Positions 1 through 11,951 of a DNA stretch of 64,000 bases are shown here, one piece after another (position 1 is the first letter of the stretch; every line of letters begins with the position of its first letter). The DNA lies in contig CM042090.1 of assembly GCA_023512835.1 (NCBI GenBank), positions 19,684,356-19,748,355 of the forward strand, given 5' to 3'. The position numbers and the translations under genes are program-made. This DNA comes from Taxillus chinensis (Eukaryota; Streptophyta; Magnoliopsida; Santalales; Loranthaceae). Below the pieces are notes generated by a model that saw only the letters and a program-made list of their open reading frames with translations, did no database searches and was not told where the DNA came from.

Positions 1-3000
1 CAAGATGGTGCATGGACTTATTTTCTTTTGGACGTTCCCCAAGGTGCAGCCGGGGGGAACTTTCACATACGCCTAACTTCAAATACAATAATGAATTACA
101 AAATCTATGCTAGATTTGGTGGGTTACCATCTCTTGATAATTGGGATTATTTCTACAAAAATGAGACAAGCAACAGCAATGGGTCCACCTTTATGAAGCT
201 GTATGATTCAAGTGAAGAAACAATTGATTTTTATATTTTCTATGTTAGAGAAGGAACTTGGTCTTTTGGATTAAGGCATTCAAATTTTACTCATAATGCT
301 TCCAACGATCAAACTTTCATGTCTATTTCCCTTGAAAGATGCCCAAAGAGATGCTCTTCTCATGGGGAATGCAAATCTGTTGTAGACACCAGTGGTTTGA
401 CAATATACAGGTCTTCTAATGAGCTTTCCCTCCCTTATCCTTCTTGTTTGATTCACTTTTCATTAAATAAATCTCGTGCGGTAGTAAGGTTTGCTTTGCC
501 TTTTCTTTACTTCTGTAAATTTACCCTAACATTGATTTTTTCAGCTACTGTGTCTGTGATCGAGACCATGGAGGCTTTGATTGTAGTGTTGAAATTGTTT
601 CTCCTCAAGGTATATTTCATATTTATTACTCCATTGGTCCGCCCCCAATTTATACTTCCATTAGAATTTGAGAAATATTTTCAGTCCTAACTTACCCTTT
701 TTTTTATTTTTTTTATTTTGTATTTAATTATCATCTAATAATTTTTTTCTACATGAAAAAGTTTCCTGATAGCAAATTGCAAATCATATTAAATGAGGGT
801 CAATATTAGAAATATCTGCCAAAAAATAGAATAAATGTAAAAGTTAGATGGTTTTTTTGGGACAAATAAAAAAAGACAAGGTCGATTATTCTAGGTCGGA
901 GAGAGCATATAGCTGAAGACATCCTTGCAATTGGATACAGTTGAAAACAGAGAAAAATAATCTTTTTTCTCATTCTACAATTGAGTGATTACAACTATAT
1001 ATATATATATATATACAAAATTAGAGAAAATCTAATTAGGTAAGAAATTCTTTTTAGATAATTCAATTTTTAGAGCTAATTACATTTTAATTTTTCCCTT
1101 AACTTTGTGCATAGGCATCAAACATATCAAGCTTGAACAAAGATGAATGTGCCATTTTGGATAGTTATGTTTCTTCTAGTAGGTATCAACCATTTGTATT
1201 GTACTATTGCATTGAGTGTAATGATGAGTGTAAGGACTAATAAGATGGGTCAACCGAAAATTGCTCTTTTGGATAGCAAGTGTTGAACCCTTGATACCCA
1301 TAGTCCATTTTTGGGTTAGGGCTAGGGCTAGGGCTAGGGCTAGGGCTAAATTTTTCTATATTTTTTTTATTCTAAGTTGAAAACGATGAAAAATAATCTT
1401 TTTCTCATTCCGCAATTGAGTGATTATAACCATATATATACAAGATTGGAGAAAACCTAATTAGGTAAGAACTCCTTTTGTAAAGCCAATTTATAGGCTA
1501 TAATTGACAGCTAAATTGATATAGCTAACTCTTCTTTTCTCTTCTGAACTTGATGTTGTAATTTCCAAGGCATATCCACCGATCTTGGCATCTCGAGATT
1601 TGAGACTGATAGGGACTTGTATACCATAAATAGACATTTTAAGTAATGACACCATAGTAATTGAGGTACCTAAGCATCAGGCAGAACAAGCATGTCATTT
1701 ACGAGGGTTGTTCTTTTACTATTTCTTTTAGAACCTAAAAACACTTGCGGACCTAGTGCTAGGGGGTTGTTTGATACATAATGGCTTTAAACATAATTCA
1801 CTTACTGGAAAACTGGTATAGGGCACACATGGCGATCAATTTTTCTTATTGCATCAAATGCTGCTGCTGTACTGCCTGCTTTTTGGGCCCTCAGAGAGAA
1901 GGTATCATTCACTTGTTTTTGATTGCTGCAAAGCTTGGTTCACTTCAGCAATTACCTTTTCTATAGAAAATTTAAAGAATTAAATAGGAAATTCTCTCCC
2001 CTAATCAGCTTACTGGTTAGCTGAATAAATGTTTGTAAGTTTTAATCTGTTTGATATAGTTAACATTGTGTTTAAGGCATTCAAAGGAACTGACATATCT
2101 GTTGTATGTGGCCATAACAAGAGAAGAATTTTTAGAAGCACAAAATGCCTAAATGGCCAACAATATCATCGATTGCCGATCAATCTTTTAAAATGCTTGT
2201 AATGTCATTATATAAACTGATGCTTTAAATATAAGGATAAATGTTGACCTTAAATCTTATTTGAAATATATATCTGACACAAATGTATTAGAAAGCACTT
2301 AGAAACAGGAACATGAAATAATTTGGAAACTAAAGTAAACAGTATCTAGCCTTAGCGTCTCAAATAGCTAATGGCTGGGCTCAGGAATTTGTTAGGCAGC
2401 ATGCTAGCGTTTCCATCACCCAGGGTTCTATTCTAGGCAGGATTTTGATGACAGTGGTTCCTCCCATCTTAATCTATGTCCAAAAAAAAAAAAAAACCAG
2501 TTTTAGAAATTTAATTAGTTAAACCTGCAGCAGAAGATTAAAAATGCTAGCTTTTTCTTGATTTTTATTTTTATTTCTTGGTGAGTTTGTTCTTGATATT
2601 TCAGTTATCAGGAAAAGAAACATTTTGCATTGTGCAGGCATTTGCTGAGTGGGTAATATTTACATCCAGTGGAATTTCAAGTGGATTGTATCATGCGTGT
2701 GATGTAGGGACCTGGTGTGTGTTGAATTTCCGTGCCTTACAGGTATTCGACCAATAAAGTGACATAACCTAGCCGTTTGTAAAATATTGTCGTTGATAAT
2801 CTCCCCCTTCCTACCTAAGAGAGAGTTCATGTGTGCTGCTTTACTTTGTGGCTCCAGTTTATGGATTTTTGGCTATCTTTCATAGCTGTGATTAGCACTT
2901 TTGTCTACCTGGCTTATATTGATGAAGCATCCAAGCGGACAATCCACACTGTTGTATCAATTTCGACAGCCATACTTGCTGTTACGGGTGCAACCAGGTA

Positions 3001-3937
3001 TAGTAAACCGGCGGGAAAATTTTCAGGTGTTTGAAATTATGAACTCTCAAAGAAATATAATGGAATGCTAAATATGCAAACCTTACAGATCGGCCAACAT
3101 TATTATCGTAATAGCAATTGGGTCTCTGGGGCTTTTGATTGGATGGATGATAGAGTTCAGCACACAGTTTGGGTCAACTGCGTTTTCAGTGGATTTTTGT
3201 ATGAATTTCCATGACAGGTAAGGTTTCTTTCCTATGACTTGCATCCGGTTTATATATTAACAAAACACAATCACTACTAAGTGATAGAATCACCAACGCA
3301 ACATTGCACACAAAGGCCAGTGTAAGAATAATCTCCAACAAAATAAAGTTGCACGTAATGTAGCCGTGCGCTGAACTTAGCAGACAAAGAAACAATTAAT
3401 TCTAAGGGCGTCATATAACAATTGTCACTTTAGATGCCTGTAACGTGGTACTTGAATCTCATCCGTGATAGATATCACAATAATCATCATACCAGAGCAT
3501 AAGGATTTAAAGATAATGCCACATAGTTTTAACACTAATAATTGCAAGGATGTATTTTCTGCAGATGGCAAGGCATTCGAGGGTGGTTCCACGATCTAGT
3601 TAAGACACTTGTAAGACGATTCCACTGGGGTTTTGTTCTTGCTGGTTTCATTACAATTGTTATTGCTGGAACTAGCTGGGCGCTTGAAGCCAGTGAAACC
3701 TACTGGATCTGGCACAGGTATTGCAAATTCATGAAATAGCTCTCTCTCTCTCTCTCTCTCTCTCTTAAATGTTTTCGGTTTTTTTTTTTTTTTGGTTTTT
3801 GCAGTGTGTGGCATTTGACCATATACACGTCCTCGTTCCTCTTCCTCCGTTCAAAGGTAAATCTAACAGACAATGATAGTGAAAGGCCAGCAGCCTATGA
3901 GCTAACCCGGCAAGATTCATTTGGAAGAGTCGGATAG
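1..3937 (+). CDS. TMEM8/DUF3522-type multipass membrane protein, 3' part
   Basis: Plant member of the DUF3522 (TMEM8/myomaker-related) family; cellular role unknown, expected in a membrane. The gene enters the window already in frame, so its 5' end is missing; the visible part encodes 404 residues. Exons: 1-410, 545-609, 1822-1901, 2638-2742, 2858-2997, 3089-3217, 3565-3717, 3805-3937, all GT-AG. Order of parts: an extracellular beta-rich region with several N-x-S/T sites, an EGF-like Cys module (CPKRCSSHGEC... then YCVCDRDHGGFDC, spanning the first two exons), then hydrophobic segments carrying the family landmarks LYHACDVGTWC, FMDFWLSF, DEASKR and WHLTIYTSSF. These fit the family's CREST-type membrane core with conserved His/Asp residues. 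It ends with a short polar tail. Intron 2 (610-1821) carries repeats described separately. Family assignment is firm; function is not known. Confidence 0.9.
941..1490. repeat. Direct repeat of an LTR-like segment in intron 2
   Basis: Two imperfect copies, about 941-1065 and 1378-1490, share the same order of words: AATAATC, TTTCTCATTC, CAATTGAGTGATTA, an AT dinucleotide run, then ATCTAATTAGGTAAGA or its one-base variant. About 310 bp separate them. The composition resembles LTR ends of plant Copia elements, but I see no primer-binding site or coding region, so this is a remnant or a local duplication. The AT run in copy 1 is 996-1014. Confidence 0.55.
1313..1350 (+). repeat. Interstitial telomere-like (CTAGGG)n tract
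   Basis: One GGGTTAGGG is followed by about five tandem CTAGGG units, ending GGGCTAAA. The unit differs from the Arabidopsis-type telomere repeat TTTAGGG by one base and one deletion. It sits between the two copies of the LTR-like direct repeat, inside an intron. Confidence 0.8.
3740..3793 (+). repeat. CT microsatellite and poly(T) ahead of the last exon
   Basis: A run of about 13 CT units (3740-3765) and a poly(T) tract lie 12-60 bases upstream of the acceptor at 3804 in the 87-base last intron of the DUF3522 gene. They form an unusually long polypyrimidine tract. Confidence 0.85.
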
Positions 3938-5923
3938 ATTGGGATTTTTTATTTTTTATTTTTTTTGTAAAATGACCCACGCAAAGTTTACCGCGGCAAT
4001 TTGATTGATGTTGTGTATTCCTATCCCATACTATGCCTGGAAAATTACCCATCCACTATAGCCCGCAGATGATTGCCTCTGACTACCTGTAATTGCTAAA
4101 AATAAAAATGATGGGAGCGAAGTGAAGATGTTATTGAGAAGCACTGGTACACATAGAAAGGATGATGATGCCTTCGTAAATGTAAATTGAGAACTTGTTC
4201 TTATAGACAATTTGTGCTTGTAAAAATAGTTTGCCAATATGTATATAGAGAGAGTATCTGTAATAATATAAAGGTGTTGATCCTTTTTTTCCTTTGATAT
4301 TTCAATTTCAAACATGACTTTTACATTTGAATTGAAGTTGTAAAATGAACCTACGGTCTGCGGGCTGGTCCACAATTGGCTGCTTAAATTTAACGGGTTT
4401 GTCGAGTGGACCAAGAGTTTGGACGGGCTGTTCCCTGAACCAATGTTTTCCTCTCACCCTTTTAGTTGATGGAATCTGAATCCCTCAATACTCAACTAGT
4501 CGGTTGACTCTTGTAATTACACAGGTTACCTAAATCATACTAAATCAATAAATCTAATACTAAACTTGTTGTGTATTGCAATTTTTCATCTTCTATTTTG
4601 TCGCCTTGTCATTTGGCTCTCTCTCCTTATCTTACAGTCAAAAGTCATCGGTATTGAATATTATTTTGTCACAATTGGATTTATAATCATTTAGCAAAAG
4701 GATTACAAATCGAGGACCTCTCTAATAGGGTTTCAAAGTGCCTTATAGCCATTTTTGAGTGACAGAGGAAAAAAATTAGAAATCAATACATTTATTGCCT
4801 TCAATTCTAAGTAAAAGTAAAGAAGTTATGATCAAAGCAGTAAAAAAAATCAAGATGTGATAATTTGAGATGAGAGATTCTAACTTTAAAGCGAAGGAAT
4901 TCAAGTTGAGAGAGTTCGAAATGTGATCAAGTAATTTTAGATATAATTTTTGTGTTGCATGTCTTGTTGCTTATGATGTTACTATTACTTCTTGTTACAT
5001 CATCATTATTGCTTGTGATAAGTATGACCTCTTCTTTTACCAAATACGTCTTATGAACACTTAAAAGGAAGAATAACCACATTAAATACCCCACACTACT
5101 TTATTTGAAATTATCAAATGTTCAAATACAAGTTTTTCCTTTGCAAAATTTTATTGTACCTATGATTTATTTGTCTCTCCCGTCTCTAAACTCTAAGTCG
5201 ATTCACTTAAACTCTATAAGACTTACTTAGTTCATCTTCTTTTCTTTTCCAATATGACTAAGTATTATAGAACTTATCAATTTCAAAGCTTTAGGCTGTA
5301 CTTGATTACTAATGAAAAGTTATGGAAAAGTATTGGGCATAGAGAAAAAGTACTGATTTTTTTTTTCCACTGTCTTGATGCTATGGAAACGTAACAGGGA
5401 AAATTTTTTTTGTATTGATAACTATGAAAAGTTTTCCTTAGGCAAAGAGTGGAAAACGTATGTAAAGCCAGCAATTCCAATATTGCCTTTACAAATAGCC
5501 TTTGATCAATAAAATAAATAAATAAAATAATAAAATTAATAACAAATATAAATTTATTTATTTATTTTTCACCTTTTTCCTATCCTAACTAACTATCTCA
5601 TAGAAAAATACAATTTCATATGATTTCTTTCCATTCTTTTTCTTTCTATATTTTTTTCACATGTTTTTATTTTTCATATTGTGCCAAATAAGGGTTAAGT
5701 CCGTGACAAAGTAACGTAAATTGCTTTTAACTTTATGAGAGGGGTGAATGGATAGTAACGGAAGATGTTAAGACTGAAGGGGGTGTATTGAAAATACGAA
5801 ACATTTCAGGGACCTGGGAGAAACATGACTCCGTATCTCCTAATTCCACGCATTGATGTCTGAACCATTTTACGTCTCTCATCAACTCTTCTCTCTCTGA
5901 AGAAAATTGCATCAGGAGAAATC
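3938..5923. other. Intergenic, no gene seen
   Basis: Contains the 3' UTR of the DUF3522 gene and the promoter and leader of the UBC gene. The rest is AT-rich with short stop-riddled frames; nothing resembles a coding exon or a structured RNA. Confidence 0.6.
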
Positions 5924-8900
5924 ATGTCTTCCCCAAGCAAACGTCGCGAGATGGATTTGATGAAACTGTTGATTACTTTAAACATTTTGACTTTTTTTTT
6001 TGTTTCTTGTTTGTTGTTGTTGTGTGCTGTGTGTGTGTGTGTGTGTTTAGTGGTTTGCAATTTCTTATGTTTTGATTTGCTGTGTTCTGAGCTAGGATGA
6101 TGAGCGATTACAAGGTCGAGATGGTCAATGATGGCATGCAGGAGTTCTATGTTCATTTCCATGGACCCAGTGACAGTAGATCTTCTCACCCTTATCCGAT
6201 TTTTTGTCCGTTTAATCTTATTGAACATGTATTGAGCTTCTTAGGACAATTGTTTTTGTGGGTTTTTGTCAATATATGATTTTTTAATAATAAAAATAAA
6301 AATTTGTTTCTCTTTGGTTATGTTGACCTGCGATGGACGTTATAAGCTGTAATCTGCTAACTTGACTTTCAGTGATCTTTAAAACAAAAACAATAAACAG
6401 TAACTCCGGGCCTTCAAGGATAAAATACTAAAGCAGTTTTTTTTTGGGTATTTGTATTTGTGTTACTAGAGCCTTTTATGGTTCTGTTCATTTTATTGGT
6501 TTCCTCCCCTTTTAAGTAGATTCATTATGTGATTAATCAGATATGCAGTCGAGAAGTTGAGACGTGTACGGGTATTAACAAGACATGCCGATTTTGATGT
6601 AACATGTTTAACGATGCTTGCTTGCTCCTGCATTTCATGTGGCCTTGTCGTTCACATCTGCATACATTTTTGTTTGGTGGAAAAATTATTTAAAATATCA
6701 ATTTTATGATTTATTATTAATGGAGAGGAATAAATACACCCGTCAAATTTATTGACAATGTCTAAGTTATTTCTTATAAAAATAATAATAATAAACTGTT
6801 CGCATATTAATCTTCGAACATAAATTAAATATTTGAATAACATTATTCATATATAAATATTTTTCAGAATTATTTGAATATAAATACATTGTTTGAATAT
6901 CATTATTTGAACATAAATTTAATATTTTTTTTTTGAATAAATAGTGTTCAGTGAATATTATCATAACATAAATATAATTTTCGAATAATAGTAGTCAAAT
7001 ATTGTATTTATGTTCTAAGATTATTATTAAAACAATAATTATAGGTGAATGTGTTTAGCCTTTTGTGGGTGTGGGAGTATCCTTCCCCATCATTAATACC
7101 TGTTTGGCATCGGACCTGCAGATTTGGTGTTCTCTCATTTTTCACAATGTCTATAACTACTAGTGGCAGAAATGGGTCATGGCTCATTATTTTGTTCTAA
7201 CCATAGTGAGGTTCTGTATTCTTTACCCTTATCTGACTGATCATGGCAGGCCCATATGTCGGGGGAGTTTGGAGGATAAGGGTTGAGCTTCCAGATGCGT
7301 ATCCATACAAGTCTCCATCTATAGGCTTTGTCAATAAGATGTACCACCCAAATGTTGATGAGACGTGAGTACTTACATTAAAGATTACGCTGCTTAATTT
7401 ACCCAAGTTATTTGTAGAGAATTGAGCTTTGAAATGTTATGACATTTGTGGATGTGTATATCAGGTCTGGTTCAGTTTGTTTAGATGTTATCAATCAGAC
7501 CTGGAGCCCAATGTTTGGTAAATAATCTTTAAAAGAAACACTTTGTTCATATCCATAAATAATCTTGAAGCTTTCTGCTGATGGAACAGAATCCTGCAGT
7601 TTAGTTTGAATTCATATGTTGGTCTTAGATGTTTGTACTTCGTTCTTTTAGATCTTGTGAATGTGTTTGAAGTGTTCCTTCCTCAACTTCTTCTCTACCC
7701 AAACCCGTCGGACCCCTTGAATGGAGAGGCAGCAGCTTTGATGATGCGAGATCGAGTTTCTTATGAACAAAGAGTTAAAGGTACCCATCATGCCTTGCAA
7801 CATTTACATTTTATCCCTGCAGAATAGTTTTTTCTATGCATTTATGTATTACTTTCCTGCCTTTTGTCCTTTTTGCTATATATTTATTAATTTTAGGGTT
7901 TGTTTTTGTCGTCTAGGATGTGTTTCCAATTTGGACCACAAATATTCTAGCATAAAATTATCAGACCGACAACATTTCCATTTGGAAGTAAGCCTCACAA
8001 TGGGGCCGGTCTGTATCTGAGCCTGGCTTGTTCACAGAACCCGGATCCATATCTGATTACAAGTCTTGAAATGGACCCAATTATGACTCGAGCTAGTTTA
8101 TAATAAATTAAATTATATTTTTATAAATAAATGTGGTTATTTAACTGGTTTTAGTAAATTTATTTACATTTTAAAAAACTTTTTCTTTTTAGGCTAGTAG
8201 AGCAGTACCCAACTTGGAATATATATCCAACTTTTTTTTTTAGGTCTGACTTAAGGCTAGCAGCTAGCATACCCATCAGGTAAATCAGCGGGTGTGGATC
8301 CTTAAATTATTATCACTGTGTTGACAGGTCATTCGAATGTGCGCTTACCATTGGCATCATTAAACAAAAATACAACCTAGCCTCATTCTACCCACTTCCG
8401 ATGACCTCCCCAAAACTTTAGAATGACAAATGGAAACTTTACTTTCTTTACACCCCACCTAATGTTTTCTGCTATCCTTATTTTCTTACACATGATCTTA
8501 CTTTTTCTGCAAGAGTACTAGTTTTGCTAGGTGGTGCAGGTGGCCATTGAGGGAAATGGGTCTGTAATGGCTTTATGATGCTGCTTGTTTTTGTCACCAT
8601 TTTTTTTTAATGTACCCAGAATCTTGACCTGATAAGATTTGGTATTTGTTTTGAAAATGGGATTAATGAGCTAGCCTTTTGACTTATATGACTCACAAAC
8701 GAACGTTTATTGTAGAATCTATTTAAACTCCATTATAAGCTTCAATTTGGGTTGGGAAATTCTAGGTCTCTTTCTTTCAACTTCTTGCAAGGCTTGTTTG
8801 AGGGCATTTTGTTGATTGTGAGACCATCGAAAGCAGTAGACACTACTCTATTTTACCTTACTAAATTGAGAAAGCAATGGACTTTCCTCTATTTTACATG

Positions 8901-9165
8901 TACTAAATTTGTGGGAGGTGGCATACGAAAAGTTGCTTAATCAGAACCACTGCACTTGTGCCGTTGTGGGAGTGTGTTAGTAGAACTGTTTGTTTGGGAC
9001 TGTTTTTTAACACCTCCACCTCCACCTCCAGAGTATTGCCAAAAATACGCGAAGCCAGAAGACATCGGGGCTGCACCTGACGAGAAGTCGTCCAGTGATG
9101 AGGAGCTGAGCGATGCGGAGTATGACTCTAGTGATGAAGCAGTAGTGGGGCAACCAGACCCATAG
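5924..9165 (+). CDS. Ubiquitin-conjugating enzyme E2, UBC4/5/6 class
   Basis: E2 enzyme that accepts ubiquitin from E1 on a cysteine and passes it to substrates with an E3. Six exons give 184 residues: 5924-5967, 6096-6175, 7250-7364, 7465-7517, 7652-7780, 9032-9165. The protein begins [14 protein letters not shown], the class start. The HPN motif (YHPNVDE) is in exon 3, and the active site GSVCLDV puts the catalytic residue at Cys85, as in Arabidopsis UBC4. [16 protein letters not shown] follows. After the UBC fold comes an acidic Ser/Asp/Glu-rich tail ending GQPDP, the mark of this plant class with its C-terminal extension. The first donor (AAACT|GTTGAT) is a poor match to consensus, but it is the only GT that preserves the frame and the conserved LMMSDYKVE junction. 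Length and motifs look intact; likely functional. Confidence 0.95.
6730..7063. mobile_element. AT-rich fold-back (MITE-like) element in UBC intron 2
   Basis: Two inverted arms: left about 6810-6862 (contains CGAACATAAATTAAATATTT) and right about 6964-7020, whose reverse complement reads nearly the same (GAACATAAATACAATATTTG). Similarity seems to extend outwards to AGGAATAAATACACCC on the left and the complement of GGTGAATGTGTTTAGCC on the right. There is no coding capacity. Ends are approximate and no target duplication was identified. Confidence 0.5.
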
Positions 9166-11951
9166 AGACGACGCTAATTGTTCTCTTCTTTATTTCTGTG
9201 CCTGTATATGATGTTGTAGCTTCGGTGAAAATTGAACACAAGCTCTCCGTGTAAAGCGCTTCAGTTAAAAAATTGAACCCCAGCCCAGGGAATAAAATCA
9301 CACCCTGTTACTGTTAGTTGTAAATTAATGTACTCTTGATTTGTTGTTTATCTGAGTTCAGATAATAAATTCCTGCCATGGCAGCTGTAAATAAGTGCAT
9401 CTTTTTTTTTTCTTTTTTTTTTCCCTTGGATGTGCGATATGAGTTCAGATTTTTTATTGCATCCTTAAAATTATGTAGTTTTATTATTATTTTTTAATTC
9501 ATATTAATACAGCGTGATTTCAGAGTAAAAAATTCTAAAATTTCGTAATTTTATAGTATTGAAAGAATGCTATAATGATTGAATTGACTGATTTATAATA
9601 CAGCGTGAGTGCAAAGAAAAGTTGTACCTTTTTGATAGTCTTATTTCGTTTGCATTTGTTTTAAAAATCAATTGTTAGAGCAAATGTTTATATTAAATTT
9701 TTTTGTCATCTATAAAATTTCATAAATTTTACACAAATTTAATTTCATTTTTTTAAAAAAAAATATAACTTTTCTGTATTTATATTTATTTATTAAGATT
9801 TTTTAAATTAAATAAAATTACGTGAATATTTAATATAATGATTATTTTTTACACGGATAAAGACTATTAAAAAGCGGTATGGTCCCTAGCCAATTCGCGC
9901 CCAAATTCAGGATGGTTGGTGTAGGGTGTTGGGGAGTGGGGTGGTTCCCCCTCCTCTGGTGTCATGCATGTCCATCCTACGAGTGAGTGACAAGATAATT
10001 TTGTATTCTCGTGGACGCAGGCCTACAAGTAAATTTAAAATTTATGGTTAGACGGTGAGGCTTAATCTAAAATAATTTGAGTTTCGAGTCTAGTTGGATT
10101 TAAGTGAGTGTGCCCGACTTTTATTTTAATTTTATTTTATTTATTAACAAAATAGAAAAAAATGGAAGGAGATGGTTACACACTGTTACTATATATGGGG
10201 GGGACACACACACATTGAAATATGAACAATTAACTTGGTACATGCCGAAAGAAGGCAAATTGATGATAGTACGTACAGCTTTACCTGAATCCATTTTCCA
10301 GGTAAAATGGGTTGGCCTCCTTTTTCCTGCATCTGTCCTCATCCTCTTCACAGGATTGGCCCAGCCCACAGTCCTACCGCAGTTTAGCTGCTGACTTGAC
10401 CGGTTGGTCCATCCCATTCCCTGCTGATTGTTAGCTTGTTGGGTTCCTGATCTCGTTTCCCTTATACTAGTGAATTAGAGCTTGCACAGGGCGGTGACAC
10501 CGGCCTGGTTGAACTAGATACTGCTTTCTCTCTCTCTTTACTCCTCTTCTTGCAAACAAGTAGAAGTAGTGTCCCAGGATGAATGAGGAGTGAATTGTCG
10601 TCGTCCTGGTTGCTGCTGTTTCCGAGCCTCGGTTCTGTATCTGTATGCAGGAGACGGGGAGTTGGCCCCGTGCCCACACCAATGGCATTGGGCGCATGAG
10701 GCAGGTGTTTTGTGAAAGGGAAGGGATGGTGTTCCAGTTCCGCCTCAGTTACTAGCCTGTGCCGCCGCTTACTTGGACCGGTGTTCCCCGCTGCCATTCT
10801 TGGGGATGGAACAGATGGAGGAGGTAACGGAGCAGAGAAAGAGAGAGCACTTCGGGCTTCTCCGAAATCTGAATCCGGAAATGCAATCTTCATGGTATCA
10901 AAAAAGAGACCATGAACCTTCCTCGCTTCAGTCCTCACCTGCGATCATCATTAATATACCAGTAAGAATCAAATTTTGCTTTCCCTCCCTTGATAAATTG
11001 TTTGTTGACCCAAACGGACGGAAATGTATGGTGGTATATTCATTGACAGTGTCATCATCTTAGTTTGTAGTGGAAATATTGAATTGAAGAAACAAGGAGT
11101 AACATATACCATAAAAATTAACAATTTTGTAGTTAATTAACATATTTGTATGATTACAAATTTAGAATACAAGCCGGATATTTCAAACTTAAATCATACT
11201 AGACTGATATTAATGAGGGCAAAATTTAATTAACAGAGTAACTATTATTAAAATTTGATTTTCATTTGATTATAATCGTGCTGATTTATTGTAACAAAGA
11301 TATAATTAAATAAAAATTTAATTTAAATTATTTATTGCATCATGTAATTTTGTTTTTAGTCTAATACCATTCTGTATATTTTTAATAACTATTATTAAAA
11401 TAATCATGATCTCCTCCGATCGCCTCTGCACTCCTCTTCCGCATCCATCCCTTTCCTCCAAAGAGAAGGAAGAAGGGGAAAGAAAGATTGACCGTCATCA
11501 CCTCCTTCTCCTTCTCTCTCCCCCTCTCTTTTGATGATTAGATATTTTCAAGCAACGACGTTTCAATCTCACGAGGTTGTAGCATATTCCATTCTTGTTT
11601 TTTTTAATGGAAACTGGGAATGGCATGGCAGGAGATGTTATTACTTTCATTTAATTGCAAAAGTGGCAATAGACTAATCGGGGTAAGGGAAGAGGAAATC
11701 ACTGTTTCATTGCAACGGAAGAGAGTTGAAAGCCTGGCATCCACTTATTATGAAGAAAATGTCAAATGATTGATAGTAACTAGTAATTCAATCGAGTGCT
11801 CACTTCGGCAACATAAATCATGGGTATATGAACATTTCCACATTTCCATTGTTTTATTCTGATTTCTGATCTCGTGGAGATGCAGAGACAGAGATAAAAG
11901 GAACAACAGAATGGGAACTTTGGCTACAATCAAATCTGATTACAGAAAACC
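9166..11951. other. Intergenic; unassigned GC-balanced stretch at 10.1-11.05 kb
   Basis: Lies between the convergent UBC (+) and cyanoalanine synthase (-) genes. 9.4-10.1 kb and 11.05-11.4 kb are AT-rich. 10.1-11.05 kb is clearly less AT-rich and has open frames of 67-158 codons on both strands, the longest on the minus strand at 10462-10938. None shows a domain I recognise or convincing splice partners. It could be a non-coding transcript, a gene relic or part of a mobile element. Confidence 0.4.

Noticed and set aside
10462..10938. 158-codon minus-strand frame
   Set aside because: No recognisable domain, a competing frame on the other strand and no splice support; not called as a gene, only noted as an unassigned region.
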